A model generated the notes under the pieces. The model was not told where the DNA came from. It was given only the letters and a program-made list of their open reading frames with translations, and did not search any database. From positions 62,001-126,000 of the forward strand of contig CAWZYM010000266.1 of assembly GCA_963966185.1 (NCBI GenBank): a stretch of 64,000 nucleotides of DNA. Reading direction: 5' to 3'. This DNA is from Rhabditoides inermis (taxonomy: Eukaryota > Nematoda > Chromadorea > Rhabditida > Rhabditidae). Below, one piece after another: positions 43,164 to 64,000 of this stretch; position 1 is the first letter of the stretch; each line of letters opens with the position of its first letter. Position numbers and translations under genes: made by a program.

Positions 43164-44530
43164 TCCTATCTCATGATCCCTTAATGCCAAGCAAGTCTTA
43201 CTCTGCAGTCATCTAATGTGAGGTGCGGAAAAATAAATAAAAATCTTATTCCGAGTCCAAGATGATAGTTTACCGAGATGAATTCTACAAGATTGGAATC
43301 ATGACCTATAACAACAATACTTTGGAAAATAATCAAGTTTGCCGTTGGCGACCAGCCTGCTTCAGCCTTTTGCTGAACGAATTAAGGATACCGAAGTACG
43401 TTTGTACGAAGAAACAAATGCTTTTCTACTTCACTTCTCTCAGGACTATGGAATATGTGGACTTCGAAACAACAGTCAGCTGATGGTCGACCAAGTCAGG
43501 AGTACATAATAGATTTTTAGTTGAAGACTGTCGTGGATAAGTATCCGTCCGTGAGAAACGCTGAGCCTGCACGGAGTAGGCTACATGGATTTTAGAATCA
43601 CTTTTGACTTTAAGTGGAGTGTATATAGGAATTGTTTCCTGTGGTCAGTTGAATCTCACATTTCTGTACAAGCTGGTCTTTACTGCCGCGCATTTCGATT
43701 ACCGATGAATATACAAAAAATGAAAAAAAGCGACTGACGCGAGACGTGATATGAAAATGCGCGCGAAAACTTTTCGAAATCACGTGGTATGGTGGTATGA
43801 CAGCATTCATAGTTGTATGAGTGCAAAATTATGGTATGTTGTATGATGGTATGGTAGTACGCTCGTATGGTGGTATCGTAGTATGGTAGTATGGTAGTAT
43901 GGTGGTATGTGGTATGGTGGTATGACGGTATGTTGTATGTTGTATGATTTACTAATTGCCGGTATTGTCCGCAAGGCAAATGTTGAAATTGGAATGAATG
44001 CATGAGCCCGATTGGTGTACCTGCAATTGGCGCAAAACGTTAACGATTTCATGTTCTTGTGAGTGAATTACTTTACTACGTGTCATTATCGTTTTTGAGA
44101 TAACGTATAAACATTTGAATAGTTTTGATTTGAAAAATCCCCGCAATTTTTGTTCATAAATGCTTTGCAGTTGGAATTTCGTTGACTAGAAATGTCGGAG
44201 TGTACCAACTTTGATAGGCTATTCCCAAAAAAAGGTGTACTTCGATTTCGATTTTTTGCTCAAAATGACCGCAAGAATCTGTTTTATATGACGGTGTTTT
44301 CATTTGGACTGGGCGTACTTTGGATAAATTTTCAAAAAATAAAATATCTGAAAAAATATAATTTTTTTCGATTTGGTGACTATAATTTTTTAATCATTGA
44401 CATTAGACAGAAATATTTAATTATAAACTTGTTTTTAATCATGTAAGGAGTAAAATGACACCTTCAGATCGTAGTTTGGTTGATTTTGGGCCATTTTGCA
44501 AATTTGGGGTACCGTATACCATATCTGGTA
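42321..44530. repeat. Long-inverted-repeat element, copy 3
   Basis: Duplicate within unit 3 of the triplication; same ends and internal layout. Confidence 0.85.
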
Positions 44531-44698
44531 TCAAAAAAATTTTGGATTTAGCCACTGTGCAGGATGTGTTCAGAATGTTTGAAAACCACAGGAAAATAAT
44601 TTTTATCAAAATCCGTGACTAAGATTTTTCTAGTTTTGGTCTAGTCTGTGGAGAGTTCGATTTTTACAGAGACCGTGTGTAAACATAAACTTTTTCAT

Positions 44699-45071
44699 TT
44701 AAAGGCACAGTGGCGCTTAGTTTTTGACTTTGTTTCATTGCTTGACCCAGGGAAACACGAAACAATCAAAGAACACGCGAAAGAACGGCGTTTCCGCGTT
44801 ACCTACACAACCTACACGCTTACCAACATGTGCACGTGCGAAGCTTGGTAAGGCGAATTCGAACTTCTCGCCAAAATGCTTATCCGAAAATTGAGCTCTG
44901 TGCGCATCTCATCGATATGAGGTCGATAGCACATGTCGTTGTAGTGTTGTGGTAACGCTCACGGTTCACGGACCACGCTATGCCGGTTCGATTCGTGCAA
45001 TCAGTTTTGCCAAGTTCTCAAGAGTGAATTTCGATAAACCATGGTAATTCTAAACGCCCCTGTGCCTTCAA
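44699..45071 (+). mobile_element. TTAA element with tRNA-like segment, unit 3
   Basis: Duplicate of 32745-33117 carried by the triplication; same mutated right end. Confidence 0.8.
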
Positions 45072-45125
45072 ACATTTCATATATTGTGATTAGTTACTAG
45101 TTTCTCGAAAACTTTGTTGTTGCAG

Positions 45126-45230
45126 TTCTCGGAGACGCTGCCTTCGATCAGCCAGCGGCAGACGTCGCGGCGAGTGTTCGAGCGAAGTCAGGTTCAGGTC
45201 AGGGCTGGCGGGCGGACCGGAACCGCGTGA
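45126..45230 (+). pseudogene. Orphan last exon of the Srv-like receptor, unit 3
   Basis: Third copy of the receptor tail exon, again without the other exons. Confidence 0.8.
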
Positions 45231-46023
45231 AGTAGGGTGCACCATAGGCCGAGCGACCCAGCCATTCGCATCCATCCATTCTCACTCCTTGGACTCCTCT
45301 TCCACATTTCTCTCTTTTTTTAAATTTTTTATACCTTATAGCAGATAAAGTTTCAAAGTTTTGTTCTCAACAATAATGTTAAAAAAGCGAAGTCTGATCT
45401 CCAGTTACAAGGTATATTATTCATCATATAAGTTAACGTCTTTGACCCAGTTGGAGGTACAGAAGGATACGTTCAAAAATCGAGACAAACTTGAAAAGTC
45501 ATAACAAACCTAATGTATGACAAATTAGTGAATGACGCGCCGAAGAATGAAGCAATTTGAACGAAGCAGACATGTTTGCTCACACGTACGTAAAACAGGT
45601 CGAGCAACCAAGACCTGCACTGAGAATGTCGAGTAAGTGATCTTTCTTCTTCTTTTTTTTTGCTCCATCGCACCACTGCGCTCCATCAAAACCACGGCAC
45701 CAATGCATTTGTAAGTACAACCACCGCGTCACATTTCTTCGGAAACCACCTACCTACTGCACCACACGGTTCAGTCGTCCGAAAAGGTAAATTTTCGCGC
45801 GCATTTTCGTAACAAGCATTTTTCTCTTGCGTTTATTTCCATACGTTTCAATTCAATTGATTGTTGTTTGTTTTTACATGGAGTGTCGATTAGGTCACAA
45901 AAGAATTGCTTTTGCGGCCCGTCACTCTATTCGCACTCCTGATGAGACTGAGGACTGAGGCGTATGTCCATGATTTTCTCACCGGTCTGCGTACTGCGTC
46001 ATTTCAGAAAACCGACTAAAAAA

Positions 46024-46070
<47 letters not shown>

Positions 46071-46172
46071 ACTTTCACAGTACTGCCTGCCGGTAACACT
46101 GGTTTGTAGCCTCTCGATACAACACAGCACAAACTATTGAAATGCGATGGTTTATTGTCTGTGCACGAGTGT

Positions 46173-47111
46173 CTAGTGCATGAAGACAGCAGAGCGGGGA
46201 GGGCACGCGCAGTAGGCGGCGTCGGGTCCGGGTCCCGCGTCCGATCCGGGCTCTCCGGGCGCTCCGTCCTCTCCGGCCGGTCCGGGCTTTCCGTCCTTTC
46301 CGGGCTTGCCCTCGGGTCCCTTCTCTCCGTCGGCTCCAGGCGCTCCGGGCTCTCCACCAGGTCCGGGAGGTCCCTTGGGTCCGGCGCGTCCGGGCCTTCC
46401 GGGCTTGCCCTCGGTGTAGGTAGTTCCAGAAGGTCCGGGGCGTCCGGGAGATCCGGGGCGTCCGTCGGGTCCGTTCTCTCCAGCCGCTCCAGGCTCTCCG
46501 GGGTGTCCACGAGCACCAGGTCCCGAGGCGGGTCCCTTCTTTCCGGGAAGTCCGTTCTCTCCGGCAGGTCCGGGAGGTCCAGGAGGTCCCTTAGGTCCGG
46601 GCGTTCCGGGCTTGCACTGGATGCATCCTCCATTCTGGGCAGCGTCAACGATGAGCGCAACTCCGGGAGCTCCGTCGCGTCCGTCGTCTCCGTTGGGTCC
46701 GTCGTGTCCGGGGGCTCCGACGTCTCCCTCAGGTCCGGGAGGTCCGGCGGGGCATCCCTTGGAAGAGGGTCCGCAGTTGCACTGGTCGAAGTCGACCTGC
46801 CTCTTCCTGCGGCCGAGAAGGAACGAGGGACGAGCCAGCTCCGAATTGCCCTGGGGAAGGTCCGCAACCATCATCCTCTGCCACACTCCGTCAGCCTTGG
46901 CCTGGTAGCCGGACAGGTCCGTCATCACCTAGAAGGAAGGAGTAAGGAGAGAAGGGAGAGAGAGAAAGGGGGAGAGATTAGAGAAGGAGAGTCCTCGCAC
47001 CTCATCGTGGAGGTTGTTGATGTCCTGGACGACGAAGTAGATTCCGGCGAGGCATCCGAGGGTGCCGACGACACTGGCGCACACGGCGATGTGGAAAGCA
47101 GGCGAGACCAT
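46173..47111 (-). CDS. Cuticle collagen, copy 3
   Basis: Exon 1 47001-47111, exon 2 46173-46928; protein identical to the other copies. This copy lies directly downstream of the intact thioredoxin reductase gene: its start is ~315 bp past that gene's AATAAA at 47427-47432. Confidence 0.97.
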
Positions 47112-47142
47112 CTGTCTGATGCCAGTCTGCCGTCCGCGCTGC

Positions 47143-47150
47143 CTTATATG
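47143..47150 (-). promoter_or_regulatory. TATA box of collagen copy 3
   Basis: CATATAAG at the same distance from the ATG as in copies 1 and 2. Confidence 0.7.
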
Positions 47151-47700
47151 CGAGTGTCTTTTTCGTTTTCCGATTGATTACTGCGCCCGCGCAGGCGCCT
47201 ACTTCCACTTCTTCCACTAGTAGTATCCAAAGAAGCGCGCTTCTCATTGCGCAAACTCGTTTGGAGCCAGGAATGGGAACTAACTGAAAGACGCAACCGT
47301 CTGATTTCTATTGCATCTCACATCTCAGTCAGTAACAGGCATTCTCAACTTGGCCACTACTCCGGTGCACTTTGTACTTCATTCGGAAAAAAAAACATAA
47401 ACTCACACAAACTTTTCGTGAAAGTCTTTATTCTAACACACCTCCACACCATATTGAACCAAACATGAGCAACCTCACTTTTCAAAAAGCACTAATCATG
47501 GGATTGCGGGATGTCCGAATACTACACGAAACAGGGGGGTTCAGGTTACAAGTATAAAATCGACAACCGAGATGCGAATACAATAGTGAAGACATGGCTC
47601 TCTCGAGCGGGATGGAAAGGGGTGCAGTGGGATGAAGTGACTGCGGAGGGAGTGGCTGATCTCACTACCACTCCTCTCTCTCTCTCTCGGGCCGCAATGC

Positions 47701-47770
47701 GCCGTCCGAATCGGGTGTGTGGCTCCCCCGCGGGGGTTTCGCCGCACTCCGTCACATGAGAGCGGACAGC
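47701..47770 (-). promoter_or_regulatory. SECIS element in thioredoxin reductase 3' UTR
   Basis: RNA hairpin recruiting the selenocysteine machinery to recode UGA. On the minus strand: helix I GCUGUCCG (47770-47763) pairs with CGGACGGC (47708-47701); an internal loop; non-Watson-Crick quartet UGAC (47754-47751) opposite CGAU (47713-47710); helix II GG.GUG.GGC with GCC.CAC.CC; unpaired AAA (47739-47737); then an apical stem CCCCC/GGGGG (47736-47725). It thus looks like a type II SECIS. The base before UGA is G instead of the usual A, the variant known from nematode SECIS elements. It starts ~88 nt past the stop codon. Confidence 0.9.
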
Positions 47771-47858
47771 GCGCCGCGGCCACGGGTTCCTAGCTGGCGA
47801 CGGCAAAGCACGCTACACTGTAGCAGCCTCTAGCCGCCGCGTCGCGCGGAACCCCACT

Positions 47859-58986
<11,128 letters not shown>

Positions 58987-60024
58987 CTACAGACGCAGCG
59001 TCAATACAGCACTGCCGCAATGTGTCCAATAACAACTGTCCTCGCGGCGCTCGATGAGCCGTTTGTACAGTCACGTACAATTGTACCTCGTCGCAAACAC
59101 ACACTCTATGTGTGTGTGTCAACGACCGACTATTCAATGCCGTCTGTCTCCCTCGCCCTCGTCGTTGCGATTTTCCTATACTCTCTCTACCTTGGGGTGG
59201 GACTTGTCTGACTCTCTCAACCCACACCACACACATGCGCGCAACCCGTTCTGCTGCCCGTCCATTATATTTCTCTCTCTCTCTCTCCCCCCCTCTCTCA
59301 CCACAGAACCACTCCATAATAGTCAACGCAGAGAAGATAGAGAAACACGACACTACTCACACAATCACCTGCCCCCCTGTTGCGCACGCATGTTCGCTTC
59401 ACACTTTTTGTTATTGGAACTTGAAAAAAACCGAAAACTAGGTGTTTGCAACTACATCTACAACAACGCGTGAGTAGTGGAAAAACCAAGCCGCGAGGAA
59501 ACGTTTTGACGCACATGAGTGGCAAAAGATGGAAAAACACAGACATACTGACTCTATGATTGCAATGCGATGAATATAGAAAGACTGAAAAGCGACATCA
59601 GATCAGAGTGACTCGAAATGAAACTCACAAAGACACAAAGTCATAAACATAATGCCAGATACACAATTGCGGGCAGAGAAACCCGGTAAACACCACACAT
59701 ACACACCCACATCACAGAAACACAGCGACTCCAACACATTTATCAGAACAACATTAGTGTACCAGTAGAAACACGCCTGCGGGCAGCGAATAGACAGAAG
59801 AAGACACAATCAACGACAACTCAAACAATCTAGACTAACACTAACACAGCTACATACTCCTAATAGAACTCTCTCTCTCTCTCTCTGGCACACACCTTGA
59901 CCGTGCGCGGTGTTGGTCCTCCGGCGGACGAGAGGACACGACTGCTGGGTGTGGCGGGTGGCGAACCGCTCCAGCCCCTCGGCCTGCACCCTCCCTCCCC
60001 CTCCTCCCCTTCGCCCTCCTCCAT
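58987..60024. other. Intergenic region between trxr and the UQCC2-type gene
   Basis: Should contain the trxr start or promoter. No start codon is assigned with confidence. CT-rich runs at 59273-59298 and 59870-59885. Confidence 0.4.
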
Positions 60025-61261
60025 TCACTTCTCCTCCTTCGCTCCCTTGTCGCTGCGCACCATGCTCATTAGCCGACCAAACAGCGAGCTTAAAAAGAAA
60101 CTTGAAAACACTGCCTTGCATCTTATCGCAATGTCCCACTCTCTATTTGTCCGACTGTCCCTTTCTCGGCACCCTTGACTGTCCCGTTCACAATTCTCCG
60201 TCTCTGCGTGCGCACGTACCGTTTGGGGGTGAGTCCAAAATGGCGGCGGTTTGTCTCGAGGGATGCTTCCTGGAGCTGCTCTAGTCGCAGGCCGAACACT
60301 CCCGAGCGGTACGCATGGGGGAAGCGAGACCGCGCGCGGCTCGCATACATCTCTTCCAGTGCTGCAACACACATACATCGAGATAAATGGTAACGCATAA
60401 CAGCGATAGTGTTGATATTGCTGATAAAATCATTTTCCGGAAATCACCCCCAGCAACAACAACACACACACCAATGTTCACAGCATGTACACCAATGTTG
60501 ACTGACATCATGTACATGTATTGTGTAACATTCTAAAACACCCATTATAGTAAAACAAATTGAAAATAATTTCGAACTATTCCCATTAACATTTTTCGAG
60601 CCAACGACCTCGAGATTGAGAGACGAATGCTCGATCCACTGACAAGCCGTGACCCCGACAAACTATCCATTGTGTTTTGTTAATGATCGCACTATCGCAC
60701 AGGATAATGCTTCCAGATCACATGAACTTTTTTTTCAGGGGCACAAAACCACCCTCAAACATTATTGTGTTCTTAGCTTCTCAGAAGTATGACAACCGCA
60801 GCAAATGAAATTTGCAGAATAATTCAATGAATTGATTATAATTATTGTGAATCTGGAGTCTACAGTCTGCAAATGTCTCCAAACTAACGCACCCGCTTAA
60901 ATAAAATCTCGAAACATAACGAGACTTCATAGAATACCAATACCGGTAGTCGCCGACAATACAATGAGTAGACGATTAAATTATATGAGACGAGATAGAA
61001 TCAAAAATACTCTGCAGAACTGCAGCGAAGAAATCTTGTCCTAACACGATAATTCCGATTTCACAAGTTTTAGTGGCTACAATACATGCAATGCGTGTGA
61101 AAGACAAGGACTCGAGGACATGGAAAACTCACGTCAGTCCGCATGCCAATCTACTCACAAAAAACAACTCCACGGCACCCATTGTATCAGAATGAAACTT
61201 ACGAGATATCAAAAATTATTAACAATGCAAATTTTGAGCGAGAGCTGAAGAGGAAAGAAAA

Positions 61262-61312
<51 letters not shown>

Positions 61313-62996
61313 AAGAGAGAGGAGAGAGAGAGAGAAAGAGAGAGAGAGGAGGGGGAGACCAACCTGTGAAGCGTCGCTGACATAGTCCCGGCTCCGTCGG
61401 CAGCTGACTCGGGTCCTTGCGAAACACGCGGTCGATCTACAACATTCATCAAAACATATAAGATAAGGATTGACTTTGAGACAACTCAAGTGCATATCTA
61501 GTACACACAATCTTAACACGTTTTAGTGGCTACAACACAGTGCCCTAGCAACAGAACATCAACAGAACGACAAAACCAGAAGTAAATGTGAGCGAATAGT
61601 ATAGAGTACTAGAGATTCTAAAGAGCTTATTCACTACTGATTCTAATACATATAGAAAACGCACCGTTTGTCTGTCCGTAAATAACGTTATACGGTAAGA
61701 TCTACCCCATCACCTCTATACCCAAGTCGGCAGCATGTGGTGCGTGCCAGGTTTGCACTGTTTAGGCCCCGCCCACCACACTTTATCATAATATAACACG
61801 TCAGAAACCACATTTGCTTTTGATATTAGGGAAATTTGAAAAAAATATCATTTCAATATGAATATCAACCTTTAATAGTGCTAGTGCATGTGTGCACTGC
61901 GTCCGTTGACGTCAATTAACAAATGAAACTTAATTACTATATAATAATAATAATACAGAAATATAAAGTATTTAATGAATGAATTATGTCAACTACACAA
62001 CTACAATTAAATTCAACTTGGTATGTGGGAATGAAATCGAAAGATAAAAAACCACATAAATTACTTGGAGAACAATGCACCTTAACGCCTAAACCAAACT
62101 AAATGCGTCGTATCCGTGTTGACAAAGCGATACATGGCAAATTTTAGCAATCAAAAGCATTCTTCAAATACTATCTTTTTTCAGTTTCGAATTAAATAGT
62201 CTATCGCATCTTATACGAATGCAATATGAATGTAATCCGATAAGAATGTGCTCGTTAATTCGTGATTTCGTTTCGTCGCGTCTTCACACATGAGAGAAAT
62301 TCAAAAGACTATCAAATCAAACACACAATCACAAGAAGAGAATGATTTTAAAGGGAGTGTACACTCTGAATTTCGAAGTTGAGTTAGCGCCAGGATGTGA
62401 AAATATGATGAAAATGATGCACTTTTGTCATTATAACTATGTATCGGAGATACCTACAAGTTGGTGAAAAATTCTGTTGAACTTTGAAAATTGGCACCAA
62501 TTGGCACCAATTTCTGTATTTTGGCACATTTTGCGCTCTAATCCCATTGACTTGCAGGCATTTCCAGCAAATAGTTGTATTGACAAAATTGCATCATTTT
62601 CATCATATTTTCACATCCCACTGCTAACTCCACTTCGAAATTCAGAGTGTACACTCCCTTTAATTGCGAAAGAATATAATGACGGTGTGTACGTGTACTA
62701 CGCAAAAAATATCACACGTTCACCACAACCAGACAACCACGCTATGAAACTCTCTTCTTTTCTAGAGCAGCTTATAGTGAATACGCAAACTTCTCGCATC
62801 AGTGCGATATCTGTGGATGATTAATCTCGCGCAACAAGTGATTTGTACATCCGCAATTCACAGTACCACAATAGGATGCTTCCCTCTTGCTCACCTCCTT
62901 TTCCATGAACACGGCCAGGTCTCTCTCGGGCGCCTTGAAGCCGTCCTTCGGCCACTTGGCCGCCAGCCGCACGTACTGCTTGTACATGTGCGACAT
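60025..62996 (-). CDS. uqcc2: UQCC2-type mitochondrial complex III assembly factor
   Basis: Predicted mitochondrial factor helping cytochrome b synthesis or assembly of respiratory complex III. Exons 62895-62996, 61364-61436, 60220-60361 and 60025-60088; phases close, 126 aa, about the size of the human protein. The start MSHMYKQYVRLAAKWPKDG parallels the family's YRRFLKLCEEWPVD. ERDLAVFMEKEIDRVFRKD parallels the RDLGxYLRxRV segment. LEEMYASRARSRFPHAY parallels the YESLARLxSNxYKxKYP segment, and the tail is Lys-rich. The last acceptor is TTTTTAAG, unusual. The intron 61437-62894 contains the inverted-repeat element at 62348. Assigned by remembered family pattern; no search was run. Confidence 0.75.
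60594..60655 (-). repeat. tRNA-like segment
   Basis: Minus strand GGTCGTTGGCTCGAA (60609-60595) resembles a B box with its T-arm; an A-box-like GGCTTGTCAGTGG lies upstream. Probably a SINE remnant in a UQCC2-type intron. Confidence 0.45.
60656..61263. other. UQCC2-type gene intron, no further features
   Basis: Part of the intron between exons 2 and 3. AT-rich, nothing recognised. Confidence 0.5.
61264..61352. repeat. (GA)n microsatellite
   Basis: GA repeat with AAAG and GGAG interruptions, ending 12 bp from the donor of exon 2 of the UQCC2-type gene. Confidence 0.95.
62348..62663. mobile_element. TTAA element with long inverted ends (family C)
   Basis: Terminal inverted repeats of 40 bp with a single mismatch, beginning TTAAAGGGAGTGTACACTCT, flanked by TTAA. 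316 bp. The interior has no coding capacity beyond chance. In a UQCC2-type intron. Confidence 0.88.
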
Positions 62997-63330
62997 GTCG
63001 CACCCAAAACAACACAATCAGTAATAAGTAACCAGTGAAAAATGCTCACACGATCCACTAAACCGAACAAGATATCAAAACGTTCCAAACGTATTGTTGT
63101 GATGAAAAACAAAATTAAAAAATATTGAAAACAATTTTATATCACACAACAAAAAATCGAGGGAAAAAATCAACAATACTCTAACACAACAATATGCTAA
63201 CAAGTAACGTAACGCAGTGTATGATACAAAATAGTAACAATCAACAGTCGAACAACTTGAAGAGCATAACTGCATAATGTACACAACATACCAATCGCTC
63301 CATTCTCTCTCTCACTCTCTCTCTGCGCTT

Positions 63331-63976
63331 TCACGGCTCATCATCCGAATCGAGTCCCTCCTCCCCGCCCACACTCAGCATCTGCAGCCGCGCCTCCATC
63401 TCCAAATCATCCAACTCCAAGCCAGTGTCCGCTTTCGTCAGCTGACACACGCAACAATATGCAACACCAAACCATCTCATGAATCAACACACTGTTCACC
63501 CACGAACACGCTAATATAAAAAAATCTCGTTGACAACCCGGCTCTACTCTCCCTTGTTCTATATGGTCCATTCTACCGCTATCACTCTCCACTCACCTCG
63601 ACCTTGTCGACCTGCTGCTTCATCCACTCGATCACCTCCTCATCCACCGCCTGCACCCACAGCACATAGTCCGTGAGGTACAGGTCGTTCAGCAGGTACC
63701 GGAACTCCCCCGACGACACCATCACAGCGTGCATGTCACACATACAGTGCAGCAGAGCCGTGCGCCCTCAAAATAACACTGCCCACGCTTCTACCACACT
63801 AATTACTGTAAGTTACATTGTTTCTCCGCCATACCATCCATACTGATATGTTCCACTCCTCGCCACTCACCCTCGCCGACAATCTTCTTGGTGTCTTCGA
63901 GGACAGCCATGGCGAGCTGCCAGTTGCGGTAGATGGGGCGGACGAGGCTGCGACGCGCCGCCGCGGCAAGCGCGTC
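63331..63976 (-). CDS. SHQ1: SHQ1-type H/ACA RNP assembly factor, C-terminal part (partial)
   Basis: Probable chaperone for dyskerin during assembly of H/ACA snoRNPs and related RNPs. Exons 63871-63976, 63597-63766 and 63331-63441; phases close, 127 C-terminal residues; earlier exons lie off the right edge. The segment LVRPIYRNWQLAMAVLEDT, then LLHCMCDMHAVMV and YLLNDLYLTDYVLWVQ, then TKADTGLELDDLEMEARL resembles the conserved SHQ1 C-terminal domain (YPLYRxW, LLxxH, YILNDLYxTDYCxWIQ, acidic tail). The protein ends in an acidic DSDDEP. One acceptor is TTTTGAG. The stop lies 334 bp upstream of the UQCC2-type start on the same strand. Assigned from remembered family pattern only. Confidence 0.7.
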
Positions 63977-64000
63977 CTGCAAGTAAGACAGTTGATTCGA

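Noticed and set aside
61143..61385. Frame of Arg/Glu repeats (also at 3295, 2355, 16477)
   Set aside because: GA/CT microsatellites translated.

Overview
The window is animal DNA, almost certainly from a free-living nematode. The evidence is short introns (GTRAGT donors, TTTCAG-type acceptors), a furin-cleaved cuticle collagen, Str- and Srv-type chemoreceptors, a supplementary-type nuclear receptor, a saposin-like secreted protein, and a thioredoxin reductase ending Gly-Cys-Sec-Gly. Simple repeats and short inverted-repeat transposons are abundant. I cannot name the species.

Layout. 0.6-2.1 kb (-): DNA-binding domain of a nuclear hormone receptor that runs off the left edge. 3.7-4.3 kb: a very long (ACAT)n tract. 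4.9-5.9 kb: a miniature LTR retroelement with an exact target-site duplication. 7.7-10.2 kb and 13.2-15.4 kb (-): two Str chemoreceptor genes. 16.1-17.1 kb (+): a saposin-like gene. 18.6-19.6 kb (+): a BAR-like coiled-coil gene. 19.7-25.2 kb: gene-poor, with a broken LINE reverse transcriptase and TTAA-flanked inverted-repeat elements. 25.3-33.3 kb (+): an Srv-like receptor with more than 1 kb of (GT)n in one intron.

30,088-48,012 is a nearly perfect tandem triplication of a ~5.97-kb unit. Each unit carries the last exon of the Srv-like gene (+), a complete cuticle collagen gene (-) and the 3' end of the thioredoxin reductase gene (-) with its selenocysteine codon and SECIS element. The result is three intact identical collagens, one intact receptor (using copy 1), one intact reductase (using copy 3), and orphan pieces of both flanking genes.

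47.4-59 kb (-): the selenoprotein thioredoxin reductase, about 18-19 exons. One intron contains an intact oppositely oriented gene for an Arg/Ser/Gln-rich protein with NPY motifs (49.9-52.0 kb). Upstream on the same strand lie a UQCC2-type complex III assembly factor (60.0-63.0 kb) and the C-terminal exons of an SHQ1-type H/ACA RNP assembly factor (63.3-64.0 kb), possibly an operon-like group.

Exon limits were read by eye from splice signals and phase. Three-base bookkeeping closes for NHR (partial), str gene 1, spp, BAR, srv, collagen, trxr exons 2-19, the nested gene, UQCC2 and SHQ1 (partial). It does not close for str gene 2.
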